From: Propioniciclava sinopodophylli
GTDB lineage: Bacteria > Actinomycetota > Actinomycetes > Propionibacteriales > Propionibacteriaceae
Direction: 5' to 3'
Length of the DNA: 64,000 nucleotides
NCBI RefSeq assembly: GCF_004324755.1
Contig: NZ_SDMQ01000008.1
Coordinates: 62,001-126,000, forward strand
The translations under genes and the position numbers were made by a program. The notes beneath the pieces are model-generated. The model did not search any database and was not told where the DNA came from. It saw only the letters and a list, made by a program, of their open reading frames with translations. Positions 1 to 8,583 of this stretch are shown one piece after another. Position 1 is the first letter of the stretch; the number at the start of each line of letters is the position of its first letter.

Positions 1-1
1 C

Positions 2-988
2 GAGCTGTGGACCCAGAAGGGCGTCACCACCTTGGTCGTGGAATCGGTCGACCGCAAGAGCGTGCTGTTGTTTGGCCTGATCCTGCTTGCCTCCGGCCTG
101 ACCGTGGCCACCGTCGCCAACGTCGCCGTTGCGGCGCAACGCACCGACCTGGGCGTGCTCGCCAGCATTGGCCACACCCCCGCCCGCATCACCGGCCTGG
201 TTCTGGCCCAACAAGCCACCCTCGGGTTCATCGCCGGACTCGCCGGCGCGCTGCTCGCCTGGCCGATTGCCACACTGATGCGCATCGACTACGCCCCCCT
301 GCGAGCCGTCGCAGCCATCCCCGTCGCGATCGCCTTGATGCTGCTGGCCAGCATCCCCGCCGCTCTGTGGGCAGCCCGCCTCGCCCCGATCGACTTGCTC
401 CGACCGCCCGTGCGCGCTGGACGCCGCAGCGCGCCGGTGAGCAACGAAGCCGCCCTCGGCTGGGCCCAACTCGCCCGCCGACCCCTGCGGCTCATCCGGG
501 CCGCCCTTGGCGTGGCTATCGCCGTTACCGCGCTGGGTCTACTGCTGGCAATCGCCTGGTCCTTTCGCGGCGCCATTGTCGGCAACCTTCTCGGCGACGC
601 CATCGCCCTCCAAGTGCGTACCGTCGACATCATCGCTGGAATCGTCCTCGCCCTCCTGGCGGCCATCGGGGTGGCCATGACCCTCAGCTTCGGCGCCCTC
701 GAGGACGCCCCCGACTGGGCCGTCCTCACCGCCATCGGCTGGACACCCCAACGCATCAGCCGAGCCATCCTCACCCAAGGAGCAGCCATCGGCATCTTTG
801 GGGCAACTCTCGGAGCCATCGCTGCCATCGCCTTTGCGGTGATCTTCACCGAAGCCACCCTGAACGATCTAGCCATCCCCATCGCCCTGGTGGCCCTTGG
901 TGCTATCGCTCTCAGCACCGTTGCTTCAACCATCCCCGCCGCAACCATCCGACGGCTACCCCCAGCACGCGTCCTCGCCGGACGATAA
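2..988 (+). CDS. FtsX-type ABC transporter permease, C-terminal part (cut by window start)
   Basis: The frame is open at the left edge, so the true start lies outside; 328 residues are visible. The protein is strongly hydrophobic, with membrane segments coded at about nt 60-140, 200-275, 300-375, 490-570, 625-700, 760-850 and 870-945. After the third segment comes ARLAPIDLLRPPVR, the usual Ala-x-x-x-P...LRP linker of FtsX/MacB-type permeases, followed by a second similar membrane block ending in PPARVLAG. These permeases pair with an ATPase to move lipids, lipoproteins or peptides, or to signal to cell-wall hydrolases. The ATPase is not in the window, so the substrate is unknown. A TTG at 32 could be read as a start but the frame runs on upstream of it. 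The stop is only 8 bases from the end of a transposase remnant on the other strand. Confidence 0.8.
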   Translation, partial: ELWTQKGVTTLVVESVDRKSVLLFGLILLASGLTVATVANVAVAAQRTDLGVLASIGHTPARITGLVLAQQATLGFIAGLAGALLAWPIATLMRIDYAPLRAVAAIPVAIALMLLASIPAALWAARLAPIDLLRPPVRAGRRSAPVSNEAALGWAQLARRPLRLIRAALGVAIAVTALGLLLAIAWSFRGAIVGNLLGDAIALQVRTVDIIAGIVLALLAAIGVAMTLSFGALEDAPDWAVLTAIGWTPQRISRAILTQGAAIGIFGATLGAIAAIAFAVIFTEATLNDLAIPIALVALGAIALSTVASTIPAATIRRLPPARVLAGR

Positions 989-996
989 GCGGCTCA

Positions 997-1145
997 TCAC
1001 AATCCACGGTGTAGTCGGGGTCTGAATCCGCCGGTTTCGAGTAGTGATCTGGCGATGTAGTGGGTGAGGTTACGGAAGCCGAGGGCGCTGCCGCGGCGGT
1101 GCTCGAGTGGGGTACGGACGCCTGCGCTGCACCCATGCGACCGGT
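997..1145 (-). pseudogene. Transposase C-terminal remnant
   Basis: On the minus strand a frame reads PLEHRRGSALGFRNLTHYIA and then RSLLETGGFRPRLHRGL before a TGA at 999-997. This looks like the C-terminus of an actinobacterial transposase (ISL3-like is my best guess; the family is not certain). There is no N-terminal or catalytic part: upstream the sequence passes straight into the beginning of an antitoxin-like gene. No terminal inverted repeat is evident. It is a decayed insertion-sequence end. Confidence 0.6.
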
Positions 1146-1154
1146 AACTCCGGC

Positions 1155-1241
1155 GGCCGCCGACCGGGAGAGAGACCGGCCGCGCGCGTAAGCATCCAAG
1201 GCGGCGACATCGTTCTCCGAGAGACTCACGCTCAACTTCAC
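1155..1241 (-). pseudogene. 5' fragment of a ribbon-helix-helix (MazE-like) antitoxin gene
   Basis: A GTG at 1241-1239, preceded by AGGGGAC as ribosome binding site, starts MKLSVSLSENDVAALDAYAR followed by GRSLSRSAA. This is the typical beginning of small RHH antitoxins (beta strand KLSVSLS, helix NDVAALDAYA, then SRSAAL...). Homology stops after about 29 residues; the frame continues 80 residues through unrelated sequence, including the reverse reading of the transposase remnant. The rest of the antitoxin and any toxin (normally just downstream) are missing. The chimeric 109-residue frame 1241-912 is probably not a functional gene. Confidence 0.55.
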
Positions 1242-1283
1242 CTGTCCCCTATCACCGCTCTTCCTCCTCCAGTAGCAGACTGC

Positions 1284-2225
1284 TCAGCTGAGCCAGCCCA
1301 GCGGGTCGACGTGGCGTCCGTCGGCCTTGACCCCGAAGTGGAGGTGGCACCCTGTCGACCAACCCGTGCTGCCCATCGTGCCCACCAGTTGGCCGCGCGC
1401 GAGCCGGTCGCCGGCCCGGACGCGGTAGCCCTCGGCGTGCAGGTAGACCGTCTGCAGGTTGACCCCGTCCACGCTGCCGTGGGAGAGGACGAGCCGCCAC
1501 CCGCCCGAGCTGTCGTACCCCATGTGGCTCACCACCGCGTCAGCGGCCGCGTACAGGGGCGTCCCGCACGCCGCGGACAGGTCGATGCCGTTGTGCATCC
1601 GCCACTCGTTGAAGATCGGGTGCAGCCGCATGCCGAAGCGGGAGCCGAGGCGTCCGACCGTCGGTGGGGTCAGCCGGCCGTTGCCCGCCGGACCCAGCGG
1701 GCTCGAGGCCGCGAGCGCGGCCTCCCGCGCCGCCGCGCGCTCGCGCACCTGGGCCGCCGCCGCCTCGGGCAGCAGCCGATAGGTCGCCGTCACCAGGGAG
1801 AGTGGGTCGCGGTATGCCTCGCCGTGCCTGAGACCCCAGTGCAGGCAGGCTGCCGTCGGGCACGGCTGGTGCCCAGGCTCGAGGCGTCCGACCGCCTCGC
1901 CCGCCGCGACCCGCGCCCCGATCGGCACCACCGCCACGACCGGCTCCAGCGTGGTGCGCTCGGTGCCGTGGTCGACCACGACCACCGGCCGCCCCGCGAC
2001 CTCGCCGGCGAACGACACCACCCCGGACGCCGGCGCCACGACCGCGTCCCCGGGCTCGCCGGCCAGGTCGACCCCGCGGTGCCCGGCGCCCCAGCGCACC
2101 TCGGGCGGGTCGTAGCCCCGCACCACGGGGCCCGCCAGCGGCCACAACCCGGACGCCACGGCCGGCGGCGCCACAGCGCCCACCAGCACAAGCACGCACA
2201 GCACCGTCCAGACCACTCGTCGCAT
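1284..2225 (-). CDS. Secreted protein with two tandem M23 (LytM) peptidase domains
   Basis: 313 residues. A Sec signal peptide covers about residues 1-25 (VVWTVLCVLVLVGAVAPPAVASG). The first M23 fold spans about 28-145: it has H49/D53 (HRGVD) but CLHWG at 127-131 where catalytic M23 domains have HxH, so His is replaced by Cys127. The second spans about 180-313 with a complete set: H211/D215 (HNGID) and HLHF at 294-297. The second domain should be an active zinc endopeptidase on peptidoglycan cross-links outside the cell; the first may be regulatory or a Cys-ligand variant. A one-domain M23 protein beside rpsB is common in actinobacteria; two fused copies are less usual. The ATG is preceded by TAGTGT six bases upstream (2237-2232), suggesting a leaderless mRNA. 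Confidence 0.85.
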   Translation of the reverse strand: MRRVVWTVLCVLVLVGAVAPPAVASGLWPLAGPVVRGYDPPEVRWGAGHRGVDLAGEPGDAVVAPASGVVSFAGEVAGRPVVVVDHGTERTTLEPVVAVVPIGARVAAGEAVGRLEPGHQPCPTAACLHWGLRHGEAYRDPLSLVTATYRLLPEAAAAQVRERAAAREAALAASSPLGPAGNGRLTPPTVGRLGSRFGMRLHPIFNEWRMHNGIDLSAACGTPLYAAADAVVSHMGYDSSGGWRLVLSHGSVDGVNLQTVYLHAEGYRVRAGDRLARGQLVGTMGSTGWSTGCHLHFGVKADGRHVDPLGWLS

Positions 2226-2268
2226 GCCGGGACACTAGGCAGCGCCTGTCACGTCACGTCTGCCCCGG

Positions 2269-2300
2269 CCCTTCGAGGCTCGCTGCGCTCGCACCTCTGA
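2269..2300. repeat. REP-like intergenic element
   Basis: The stretch beginning CCCTTCGAGGCTCGC and running through GCTCGCACCTC is of the kind scattered in actinobacterial intergenic regions as a short repeat. Only one copy of this type is seen here, so the assignment rests on memory of the pattern, not on a count. Confidence 0.35.
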
Positions 2301-2538
2301 GACGGTGGGCCGATTGGCGGCGCGGGGCGGGCGCGCCGTAGGATGAGCCCAGCGACCCGGCAGATCCGGGTCGACTTCGCGTGCAGGCCACGTCGAACCC
2401 CCGAGGTCCCCGGTGACGGGGTGGGGGGAGCGGCGCTGCACCAGGCGGGGCCGATCGCCGGCCCCACGAACCGAACCAGGCGGTCTCGCCCGGGCGCGTG
2501 CGCGTGCCCAGGGCCCGTCCGCCGAGAAAGGAACGGCC
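2301..2538 (+). promoter_or_regulatory. rpsB promoter and long 5' leader
   Basis: This is the only stretch over 300 bases without a gene (2226-2538, including the repeat at its left end). A TAGGAT -10 element lies at 2339-2344, giving a predicted leader of about 190 bases before rpsB. The leader contains a perfect hairpin GACCCGG-cagat-CCGGGTC just after the predicted start (about 2354-2372) and further G/C-rich foldable sequence, with no leader ORF that I trust. In many bacteria S2 represses its own rpsB-tsf mRNA through the leader; whether that happens here is inference. The SD is GAGAAAGGA just before the ATG. Confidence 0.55.
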
Positions 2539-3528
2539 ATGGCCGTCGTGACCACGCGTCAGCTGCTCGAGAGCGGTGTCCACTTCGGGCACCAGACCCG
2601 TCGTTGGAACCCGAAGATGAAGCGCTTCATCTTCGGTGAGCGCAACGGCATCTACATCATCGACCTCCAGCAGTCCCTCACCTACATCGACAAGGCGTAC
2701 TCCTTCGTCAAGGACACCGTCGCGCGCGGCGGCCAGATCCTGTTCGTGGGCACCAAGAAGCAGGCCCAGGAGGCCATCGCCGAGCAGGCCACCCGCGTCG
2801 GCATGCCCTATGTGAACCAGCGCTGGCTGGGCGGCATGCTCACCAACTACGCCACGATCTCCAAGCGCACCGCGAAGATGAAGGAACTCGAGGCGATCGA
2901 CTTCACCAACGTCGCCGCGTCCGGCCTCACCAAGAAGGAGCTCCTGCAGCAGGAGCGCAAGAAGGAGAAGCTGGAGAAGACCCTCGGTGGCATCCGCGAC
3001 ATGCACAAGCTGCCGCAGGCCATCTGGGTCGTCGACACCAAGAAGGAGCACCTCGCGATCGACGAGGCGCGCAAGCTGCGCATCCCGATCGTCGGCATCC
3101 TGGACACCAACTGCGACCCGGACGAGGTCGATTACGCGATCCCGGGCAACGACGACGCCATTCGCTCCGTCGCGCTGCTGACCCGCATCATCGCCGACGC
3201 CGCCGCCGAGGGCCTGCTGGCCCGTAGCTCCGGTGGCGTGTCCACCGGTGCCGCAGAGGTCGAGCCGATGGCCGAGTGGGAGCGCGAGCTCCTCGGTGCC
3301 GCCGAAGCCCCGCAGGCCGCCGCTGAGACTGTCGCCGACACCGATGAGCGTGCGGTTGCGGTCGAGGTCGACGAGGCCGCCCCGGTCCCCGCTGCGGCCG
3401 GTGACGAGCCGGTCCCGGCCGCCGTGTCCGCCGCCTCGCCCGTGTCGGCCGACTCGCCCGTGTCCGCGGACTCCCCGGATTCGCCCGAGTCGCCGGCCAG
3501 CCCGGCGTCGGCGTCCGACGACAAGTGA
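2539..3528 (+). CDS. rpsB: 30S ribosomal protein S2
   Basis: 329 residues; a 30S head protein needed late in subunit assembly and for S1/mRNA binding. Start ATG at 2539 follows GAGAAAGGAACGGCC. The N-terminus has the S2 signature [19 protein letters not shown], and RWLGGMLTN and [14 protein letters not shown] are also typical. The S2 core ends near residue 235; about 90 further residues are acidic and Ala/Pro/Ser-rich, ending in repeats of SADSP and SPESPASP. Such low-complexity tails occur in actinobacterial S2 but this one is long. tsf follows 34 bases downstream in the usual rpsB-tsf operon. A longer in-frame GTG-type start at 2413 is not supported by homology. Confidence 0.97.
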   Translation: MAVVTTRQLLESGVHFGHQTRRWNPKMKRFIFGERNGIYIIDLQQSLTYIDKAYSFVKDTVARGGQILFVGTKKQAQEAIAEQATRVGMPYVNQRWLGGMLTNYATISKRTAKMKELEAIDFTNVAASGLTKKELLQQERKKEKLEKTLGGIRDMHKLPQAIWVVDTKKEHLAIDEARKLRIPIVGILDTNCDPDEVDYAIPGNDDAIRSVALLTRIIADAAAEGLLARSSGGVSTGAAEVEPMAEWERELLGAAEAPQAAAETVADTDERAVAVEVDEAAPVPAAAGDEPVPAAVSAASPVSADSPVSADSPDSPESPASPASASDDK

Positions 3529-3562
3529 CTCCCCGACAGAACAACCAGGAAGCGAGATAGTC

Positions 3563-4372
3563 ATGGCGATCACCGCCCAGGACGTCAAGAAGCTCCGCGA
3601 CGCCACCGGCGCCGGGATGATGGATGCGAAGAAGGCCCTCATCGAGGCCGAGGGCGACTTCGAGGCCGCCATCGAGATCCTCCGCGTGACCGGCGCCGCC
3701 AAGGTGTCCAGCCGCTCCGACCGTGAGGCCAGCAACGGTCTCGTGGCCGCCGCCGGCACCACCCTCATCCAGCTGGGTGCCGAAACCGACTTCGTCGCCA
3801 AGAACGACGAGTTCGTCGCGCTCGCCACCCAGGTCGCCGAGGCCGTCTCCGCCGCGGGTGCCACCGACGTCGAGTCCGCCAACGCGGTCAAGCTCGGTGA
3901 CGTCACCGTGGCCGAGGCCATCGCGACGCTGGCCGCCAAGATCGGCGAGAAGCTCGAGCTCGCCGCCGTGGCCAGCTACGAGGCGCCCGCCGCCATCTAC
4001 CTCCACCGCCGCAGCCAGGACCTGCCCCCGCAGGTCGGGGTGATGGTCGAGTATGAGGGCGGTGACGACGAGTTCGTCCGCGGCATCGCCATGCAGATCG
4101 CCGCGATGCAGCCGCAGTGGGTCTCCCGTGAGGACGTCCCCGCCGACGTGCTCGAGAAGGAGCGCCACGTCGCCGAGCTCACCGCCAAGGAGGAGGGCAA
4201 GCCCGAGAACATCATCGGCCGCATCGTCGAGGGTCGTCTCGGTGGCTTCTTCAAGGAGGTGACCCTGCTCGAGCAGGCGTCCGTCTCCGACGACAAGAAG
4301 ACCGTGGGCCAGCTGCTCAAGGAGCACGGCGTGACCGTCAAGCGCTTCGTGCGCCTGTCGGCGGGCGCCTGA
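3563..4372 (+). CDS. tsf: Elongation factor Ts
   Basis: 269 residues; the guanine-nucleotide exchange factor that reloads EF-Tu with GTP in the cytoplasm. The N-terminal UBA-like domain has VKKLRDATGAGMMDAKKAL, and the conserved core motif GAETDFVAKNDEF is at about residues 72-84. Later come MQIAAMQPQWVSREDVP and the dimerization part ending in TVKRFVRLSAGA. The start ATG 3563 has AGGAAGCGAG upstream. The gene ends just before a REP-like repeat and a strong hairpin, which probably closes the rpsB-tsf transcript. Confidence 0.97.
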   Translation: MAITAQDVKKLRDATGAGMMDAKKALIEAEGDFEAAIEILRVTGAAKVSSRSDREASNGLVAAAGTTLIQLGAETDFVAKNDEFVALATQVAEAVSAAGATDVESANAVKLGDVTVAEAIATLAAKIGEKLELAAVASYEAPAAIYLHRRSQDLPPQVGVMVEYEGGDDEFVRGIAMQIAAMQPQWVSREDVPADVLEKERHVAELTAKEEGKPENIIGRIVEGRLGGFFKEVTLLEQASVSDDKKTVGQLLKEHGVTVKRFVRLSAGA

Positions 4373-4395
4373 CCCTTCGACAAGCTCAGGGACCC
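4373..4395. repeat. REP-like repeat between tsf and pyrH
   Basis: CCCTTCGACAAGCTCAGGG followed by ACCC, directly after the tsf stop. A closely related copy (about 20 of 23 positions identical) is inside recG at 49696-49718. The CCCT...AGGG ends can pair. Two copies in the window support calling it a dispersed repeat. Confidence 0.6.
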
Positions 4396-4405
4396 GAGCA
4401 TCAAC

Positions 4406-4445
4406 TAGAGTGGCGTGCACCGTGCTGGTCGCGGTGCACGCCACT
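4406..4445 (+). terminator. Hairpin after tsf, overlapping the pyrH -10 element
   Basis: A perfect 14-bp stem, AGTGGCGTGCACCG (4409-4422) with its complement at 4432-4445 and a nine-base loop. No U-tract follows. A -10-like TAGAGT (4406-4411) overlaps the left arm, so a transcript started there would begin inside the stem. It may therefore terminate rpsB-tsf read-through while pyrH starts from its own promoter. Confidence 0.55.
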
Positions 4446-4480
4446 TGACACGTCCGAACGCCACCGACCAAGGAGAACGC

Positions 4481-5191
4481 ATGCCTGCCTACGACCGGAT
4501 CCTGCTGAAGCTCTCGGGTGAGGCGTTCGGTGGGGGATCGGTGGGCGTCGACCCCGACATCATCTCCGGCATCGCGGGCGAGATCTCCGACATCGTCGCC
4601 GCGGGCACCCAGGTGGCGATCGTCACCGGCGGCGGCAACTTCTTCCGGGGCGCGCAGCTGCAGCAGCGCGGCATGGAGCGGCGCCGCGCCGACTACATGG
4701 GCATGCTCGGCACGGTGATGAACTGCCTCGCCCTCCAGGACTTCCTCGAGCAGGCGGGCGTCCCCACCCGCGTGCAGACCGCCATCACCATGGGCCAGGT
4801 AGCCGAGCCGTACGTGCCGCTGCGGGCCGTCCGGCACCTCGAGAAGGGCCGCGTCGTGCTCTTCGGCGCCGGCTCGGGCATGCCGTTCTTCTCCACCGAC
4901 ACCGTCGCCGCCCAGCGCGCACTGGAGATCGGCGCCGACGTCCTGCTGATGAGCAAGAACGGCACTGACGGCGTCTACGACTCCGACCCGCGCACCAACC
5001 CGGACGCACGTCGCTACGACGAGCTGTCCTACAACGACTTCCTCGCCCAGGACCTGAAGGTGGCCGACGCGACCGCCATCAGCCTGGCCCGGGACAACGG
5101 CCTGCCCATGGTCTTCTTCGACCTCGGCGTCCGCGGCAACATCGCGCGGGTCGTCAACGGTGAGAAGATCGGGACGACCGTCCACGCCTGA
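4481..5191 (+). CDS. pyrH: UMP kinase
   Basis: 236 residues; phosphorylates UMP to UDP with ATP, the bacterial amino-acid-kinase-fold enzyme of pyrimidine synthesis. Motifs: [13 protein letters not shown] at the N-terminus (phosphate-binding), [30 protein letters not shown] (UMP and GTP sites) and [19 protein letters not shown]. The start ATG at 4481 has AAGGAGAA at good spacing; the longer in-frame start at 4415 would lie inside the upstream hairpin and is rejected. frr follows after 30 bases. Confidence 0.96.
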   Translation: MPAYDRILLKLSGEAFGGGSVGVDPDIISGIAGEISDIVAAGTQVAIVTGGGNFFRGAQLQQRGMERRRADYMGMLGTVMNCLALQDFLEQAGVPTRVQTAITMGQVAEPYVPLRAVRHLEKGRVVLFGAGSGMPFFSTDTVAAQRALEIGADVLLMSKNGTDGVYDSDPRTNPDARRYDELSYNDFLAQDLKVADATAISLARDNGLPMVFFDLGVRGNIARVVNGEKIGTTVHA

Positions 5192-5221
5192 CCAGACCAC
5201 CACGAGTAAGGAGCATCGACG

Positions 5222-5779
5222 ATGATCCCCGAGATCATGGCGACCGCCGAGCAGAAGATGAAGGCGACCATCGAGCACGTCAAGGACGAGCTCGCCGGCA
5301 TCCGCACCGGGCGCGCCCACCCGGCCATGTTCAACAAGATCATGGTCGACTACTACGGCACCCCGACCCCGCTGCAGCAGCTTGCGACCTTCCAGGTTCC
5401 CGAGGCCCGCCAGGTGCTGATCAGCCCCTTCGACCGCAACGCGATGAACGCGATCGAGAAGGCCATCCGTGACTCCGACCTGGGCGTGAATCCGGCCAAC
5501 GACGGCCAGCACGTGCGCATCGTGCTGCCCCAGCTGACCGAGGAGCGTCGCAAGGAGTACATCAAGATGGCCCGCAACAAGGCCGAGGAGGCCCGCGTCG
5601 CCGTCCGCAGCAACCGCCGTCACGCCGTCGACAGCATCAAGAAGCTGGAGAAGGACAAGGAGATCGGCGAGGACGACGGCCGCAACGGTGAGAAGCAGCT
5701 TGACACTTTGACCAAGAAGTACGAGGAGCAGGTCAACGAGCTGCTCAAGGCCAAGGAAGCCGAGCTCCTCGAGGTCTGA
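5222..5779 (+). CDS. frr: Ribosome recycling factor
   Basis: 185 residues, the normal family length. With EF-G it splits the post-termination ribosome. Motifs: ELAGIRTGRAHPAMFNKI, ISPFDRNAMNAIEKAIRDSD and LPQLTEERRKEYIKMA, with a helical three-helix-bundle C-terminus rich in Lys/Glu. Start ATG 5222 with AAGGAG nine bases upstream. The cdsA start is one base after the stop, so the two are probably translated together. Confidence 0.97.
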   Translation: MIPEIMATAEQKMKATIEHVKDELAGIRTGRAHPAMFNKIMVDYYGTPTPLQQLATFQVPEARQVLISPFDRNAMNAIEKAIRDSDLGVNPANDGQHVRIVLPQLTEERRKEYIKMARNKAEEARVAVRSNRRHAVDSIKKLEKDKEIGEDDGRNGEKQLDTLTKKYEEQVNELLKAKEAELLEV

Positions 5780-5780
5780 C

Positions 5781-6662
5781 GTGACGGACCACGCTGCGGC
5801 GCCCCCCAGGAAGAAGCGATCGGCCGGGCGCGACCTGCCGGCCGCGATCGCGGTGGGCGTCGGGCTGGTCGCCCTGCTGGTCCTGACGCTCGCCTTCTGG
5901 CACTGGGGCTTCATCCTGCTGGCGGCCCTCATGCTGAGTTTGGGCGCGATCGAGGTGCACCAGGCCATGAAGCGACTGGGCATGAACGCTGCCATCATCC
6001 CGATCGTCCTCGGTACGGTCGGGATGATCGTCGGAACCTACGCCGCAGCGACCGTCCCCGACGCGCTCCTGTGGCGGATGCCCTGGCACTCCGTGTTGCT
6101 GATGTTCCTGGGCGCCACGGTGCTGGCCGCGCTCATCGTGCGGTTCCCCAAGGGGCACGAGAACTTCGTCCGGGACGCGTCGGCGTCGGTGTTCATCATC
6201 GGCTACATCGCCCTGCTGGGCTCCTTCACCGCGCTCATCCTCGCCGGTGAGAACGGCGCCGCGCGCATGGTGACGTTCCTGCTGTGCGTCGTCGCCAACG
6301 ACACCGGCGGCTACGCGGTGGGCGTCCTGTTGGGCCGGACGCCCCTGGCGCCGGCCATCAGCCCCAAGAAGACCTGGGAGGGGCTGGCCGGGTCGCTCGG
6401 CTTCGCCATCGTGGCCGGGTCGGTGCTGGCCCACTTCGTCCTCGACGTCGGCTGGTGGGTCGGCGCGTTCGTCGGCATCGTCTGCGTGTTCTTCGGCACG
6501 GCCGGCGACCTGATCGAGAGCTCGATCAAGCGCGACGTCGGCATCAAGGACATGAGCTCGATCCTGCCCGGCCACGGCGGCGTCATGGACCGCCTCGACT
6601 CGATGCTCGTGGCCGCCGCCCCCGCCTGGCTGGTGATGTACCTGTTCGTCCCCGGCGGGTAG
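5781..6662 (+). CDS. cdsA: Phosphatidate cytidylyltransferase (CDP-diglyceride synthase)
   Basis: 293 residues. Makes CDP-diacylglycerol from phosphatidic acid and CTP in the membrane. The Cys/Lys-rich tail common to actinobacterial CdsA N-termini ([12 protein letters not shown]) is followed by about seven to eight membrane segments. The CDP-diglyceride synthase signature, [20 protein letters not shown] and then GVMDRLDS, is at about residues 246-273. The start GTG 5781 is one base after the frr stop. rlmN starts 11 bases after the stop. Confidence 0.93.
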   Translation: MTDHAAAPPRKKRSAGRDLPAAIAVGVGLVALLVLTLAFWHWGFILLAALMLSLGAIEVHQAMKRLGMNAAIIPIVLGTVGMIVGTYAAATVPDALLWRMPWHSVLLMFLGATVLAALIVRFPKGHENFVRDASASVFIIGYIALLGSFTALILAGENGAARMVTFLLCVVANDTGGYAVGVLLGRTPLAPAISPKKTWEGLAGSLGFAIVAGSVLAHFVLDVGWWVGAFVGIVCVFFGTAGDLIESSIKRDVGIKDMSSILPGHGGVMDRLDSMLVAAAPAWLVMYLFVPGG

Positions 6663-6673
6663 CCTTCGGTGCG

Positions 6674-7846
6674 ATGACTGAGGGACTGACCGAGGCCGAG
6701 CGCGCACGCGCTGACGAACTGGACGCGCACGCCCGTGCCGGGCGGGTGTTCCCGCTCGTGTTCGACGCGCCGCGCCGCGGCAAGCCGCCGCGCCACTGGG
6801 CCGACCTGGCCCCCGACGAGCGCCGCGCTGCCGTCACCGAGGCGGGCCTGCCGGGCTTCCGTGCCTCCCAGTTCGACCACCATTACTACACCCAGGCGAG
6901 CACCGACCCGACGGCGTGGACGGACCTGCCGGCGTCCCTGCGCGAGCAGGTGGCGGTGACCTTCTTCCCCGACCTTCTGCACGAGGTGCGCTCCCAGACC
7001 GCCGACGAGGGCACCACGGTGAAGACCCTGTGGCGCCTGCACGACGGCAACCTCGTCGAGAGCGTGCTGATGGAGTACGGCGTCCCCGGCAAGCCCTCCA
7101 GCGGCGGCGGACGCCACCGCGCCACCCTCTGCATCTCCTCCCAGGCCGGCTGCGGCATGGCCTGTCCCTTCTGCGCGACCGGCCAGGGCGGCCTGCAGCG
7201 CAACCTGTCCACGGCCGAGATCGTGGGCCAGGTCGTGGCCGCCAGCCAGCGCGTCCGCCTCAACAACATCGTGTTCATGGGCATGGGCGAGCCGATGGCC
7301 AACTACCCGGCCATCATGGGCGCGATCCGGCGCATGGTCGACGACCTCGGGCTGTCGGCGCGCGGCATCACCGTCTCGACCGTCGGGCTCGTGCCGCGCA
7401 TCGAGAAGCTTGCCACCGAGGGGCTGCCGGTCACGCTCGCGGTCAGCCTCCACGCCCCCGACGACGAACTGCGCGACACGCTCGTGCCGATCAACACCCG
7501 CCACAAGGTCGACGAGGTTGTCGACGCCGCCCACGCCTACTTCACCGCGACCGGGCGCCGCGTCTCGATCGAGTACGCCCTGATCCGCGACGTCAACGAC
7601 CAGGCGTGGCGCGCGGACGCGCTGGCCGACCTGCTCACCCGGAAGGGGCGGGGCGCGCACTGGGTGCACGTCAACCCCATCCCGCTGAACCCGACGCCCG
7701 GCTCGAAGTGGACAGCCTCGCGGCGCCACGACGAGCAGGAGTTCGTCCGACGGCTCAACGCCCGCGGCATCGCGGCGACGATCCGGGACACCCGGGGGCA
7801 GGAGATCGACGGCGCCTGCGGGCAGCTCGCCGCCAAGGAGCGCTGA
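6674..7846 (+). CDS. rlmN: Dual-specificity rRNA/tRNA adenine-C2 methyltransferase
   Basis: 390 residues. Radical-SAM enzyme that makes 2-methyladenosine at A2503 of 23S rRNA and in some tRNAs. The CxxxCxxC cluster is C160, C164, C167 ([11 protein letters not shown]); the methyl-carrying cysteine near the C-terminus is C382 (GACGQLA). Also seen are [13 protein letters not shown] and the [17 protein letters not shown] stretch typical of RlmN. The start ATG 6674 is chosen because the preceding frame is a shadow of cdsA; there is no clear SD, and coupling to cdsA is likely. The stop overlaps the next gene's start by one base (TGATG). Confidence 0.95.
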   Translation: MTEGLTEAERARADELDAHARAGRVFPLVFDAPRRGKPPRHWADLAPDERRAAVTEAGLPGFRASQFDHHYYTQASTDPTAWTDLPASLREQVAVTFFPDLLHEVRSQTADEGTTVKTLWRLHDGNLVESVLMEYGVPGKPSSGGGRHRATLCISSQAGCGMACPFCATGQGGLQRNLSTAEIVGQVVAASQRVRLNNIVFMGMGEPMANYPAIMGAIRRMVDDLGLSARGITVSTVGLVPRIEKLATEGLPVTLAVSLHAPDDELRDTLVPINTRHKVDEVVDAAHAYFTATGRRVSIEYALIRDVNDQAWRADALADLLTRKGRGAHWVHVNPIPLNPTPGSKWTASRRHDEQEFVRRLNARGIAATIRDTRGQEIDGACGQLAAKER

Positions 7847-8583
7847 TGGGGTACTTCTCCGCCAGCCCGGCCGGGCGCCCCTTCCGGCTGTTCGGAGGAC
7901 GCCACCTCGCCGCACTGGCGGGCACGAGCCTCGGCATCGCCGGCACGATCGCGCTCGGTCGCCGCCAGGACGAGGCCGGACGCCGCCGCACCAAGGCCGT
8001 CGTCATCGCGGCCCTGTGGGGCCAGGAGCTCGCCTACCACGCCTGGAAGGCCCGCCACGGGCAGTGGAACGTGCGGGAGATGCTGCCGCTGCACCTGTGC
8101 TCGGTGCTGGTGTGGGCCGGCGGCATCAACTTTCTCCGGCCGACCCGGCTCGGCGACGACCTCACCTGGTACTGGGGGCTGACGGGTGCGCCACAGGCGC
8201 TGCTGACCCCCGACCTGGCCGACTATGGCGACCGGCACTTCCGATTCCACCAGTTCTTCATCAGCCATGGCTTCCTGCTGACGGTGCCGCTGTGGCAGGT
8301 GTTCGTCGAGGGCCGACGCCCGACCCCGGCCGGGGGCGTCCGCGCGTTCGCGATGCTGCTGGCCCAGGCTGGGCTCGCGCACGTGGTCAACCGCCGCATC
8401 GGCAGCAACTACCTGTTCGTCACCCGCAAGCCGGACACCGCGAGCATCCTCGACAAGCTGCCTCCGTGGCCGGGCTACATCCCCTATCTGGTGGCGATGG
8501 CGGGCGTCCTGTTCGCCGCCGAGTACGCCCCGTTCGCCGTGGCAGACGCCCTGCGCGACCGCCGCCCGCGGCGCCGCGCCTGA
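7846..8583 (+). CDS. YwaF/TIGR02206-type integral membrane protein
   Basis: 245 residues. About six membrane segments, with LPLHLCSVLVWAGG and FRFHQFFISHGFLL, the His-rich motifs of the TIGR02206/YwaF group. Function is unknown for the family. The start ATG 7846 overlaps the rlmN stop by one base, so it is translationally coupled. The stop TGA (8581-8583) abuts the stop of the convergent LOG-family gene, together forming TGATCA, with no intergenic base and no terminator. Confidence 0.75.
   Translation: MGYFSASPAGRPFRLFGGRHLAALAGTSLGIAGTIALGRRQDEAGRRRTKAVVIAALWGQELAYHAWKARHGQWNVREMLPLHLCSVLVWAGGINFLRPTRLGDDLTWYWGLTGAPQALLTPDLADYGDRHFRFHQFFISHGFLLTVPLWQVFVEGRRPTPAGGVRAFAMLLAQAGLAHVVNRRIGSNYLFVTRKPDTASILDKLPPWPGYIPYLVAMAGVLFAAEYAPFAVADALRDRRPRRRA

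Noticed and set aside
3188-5998. Minus-strand open frame of 936 codons opposite tsf-pyrH-frr
   Set aside because: Shadow of three certain genes; no start signal and no recognisable protein.
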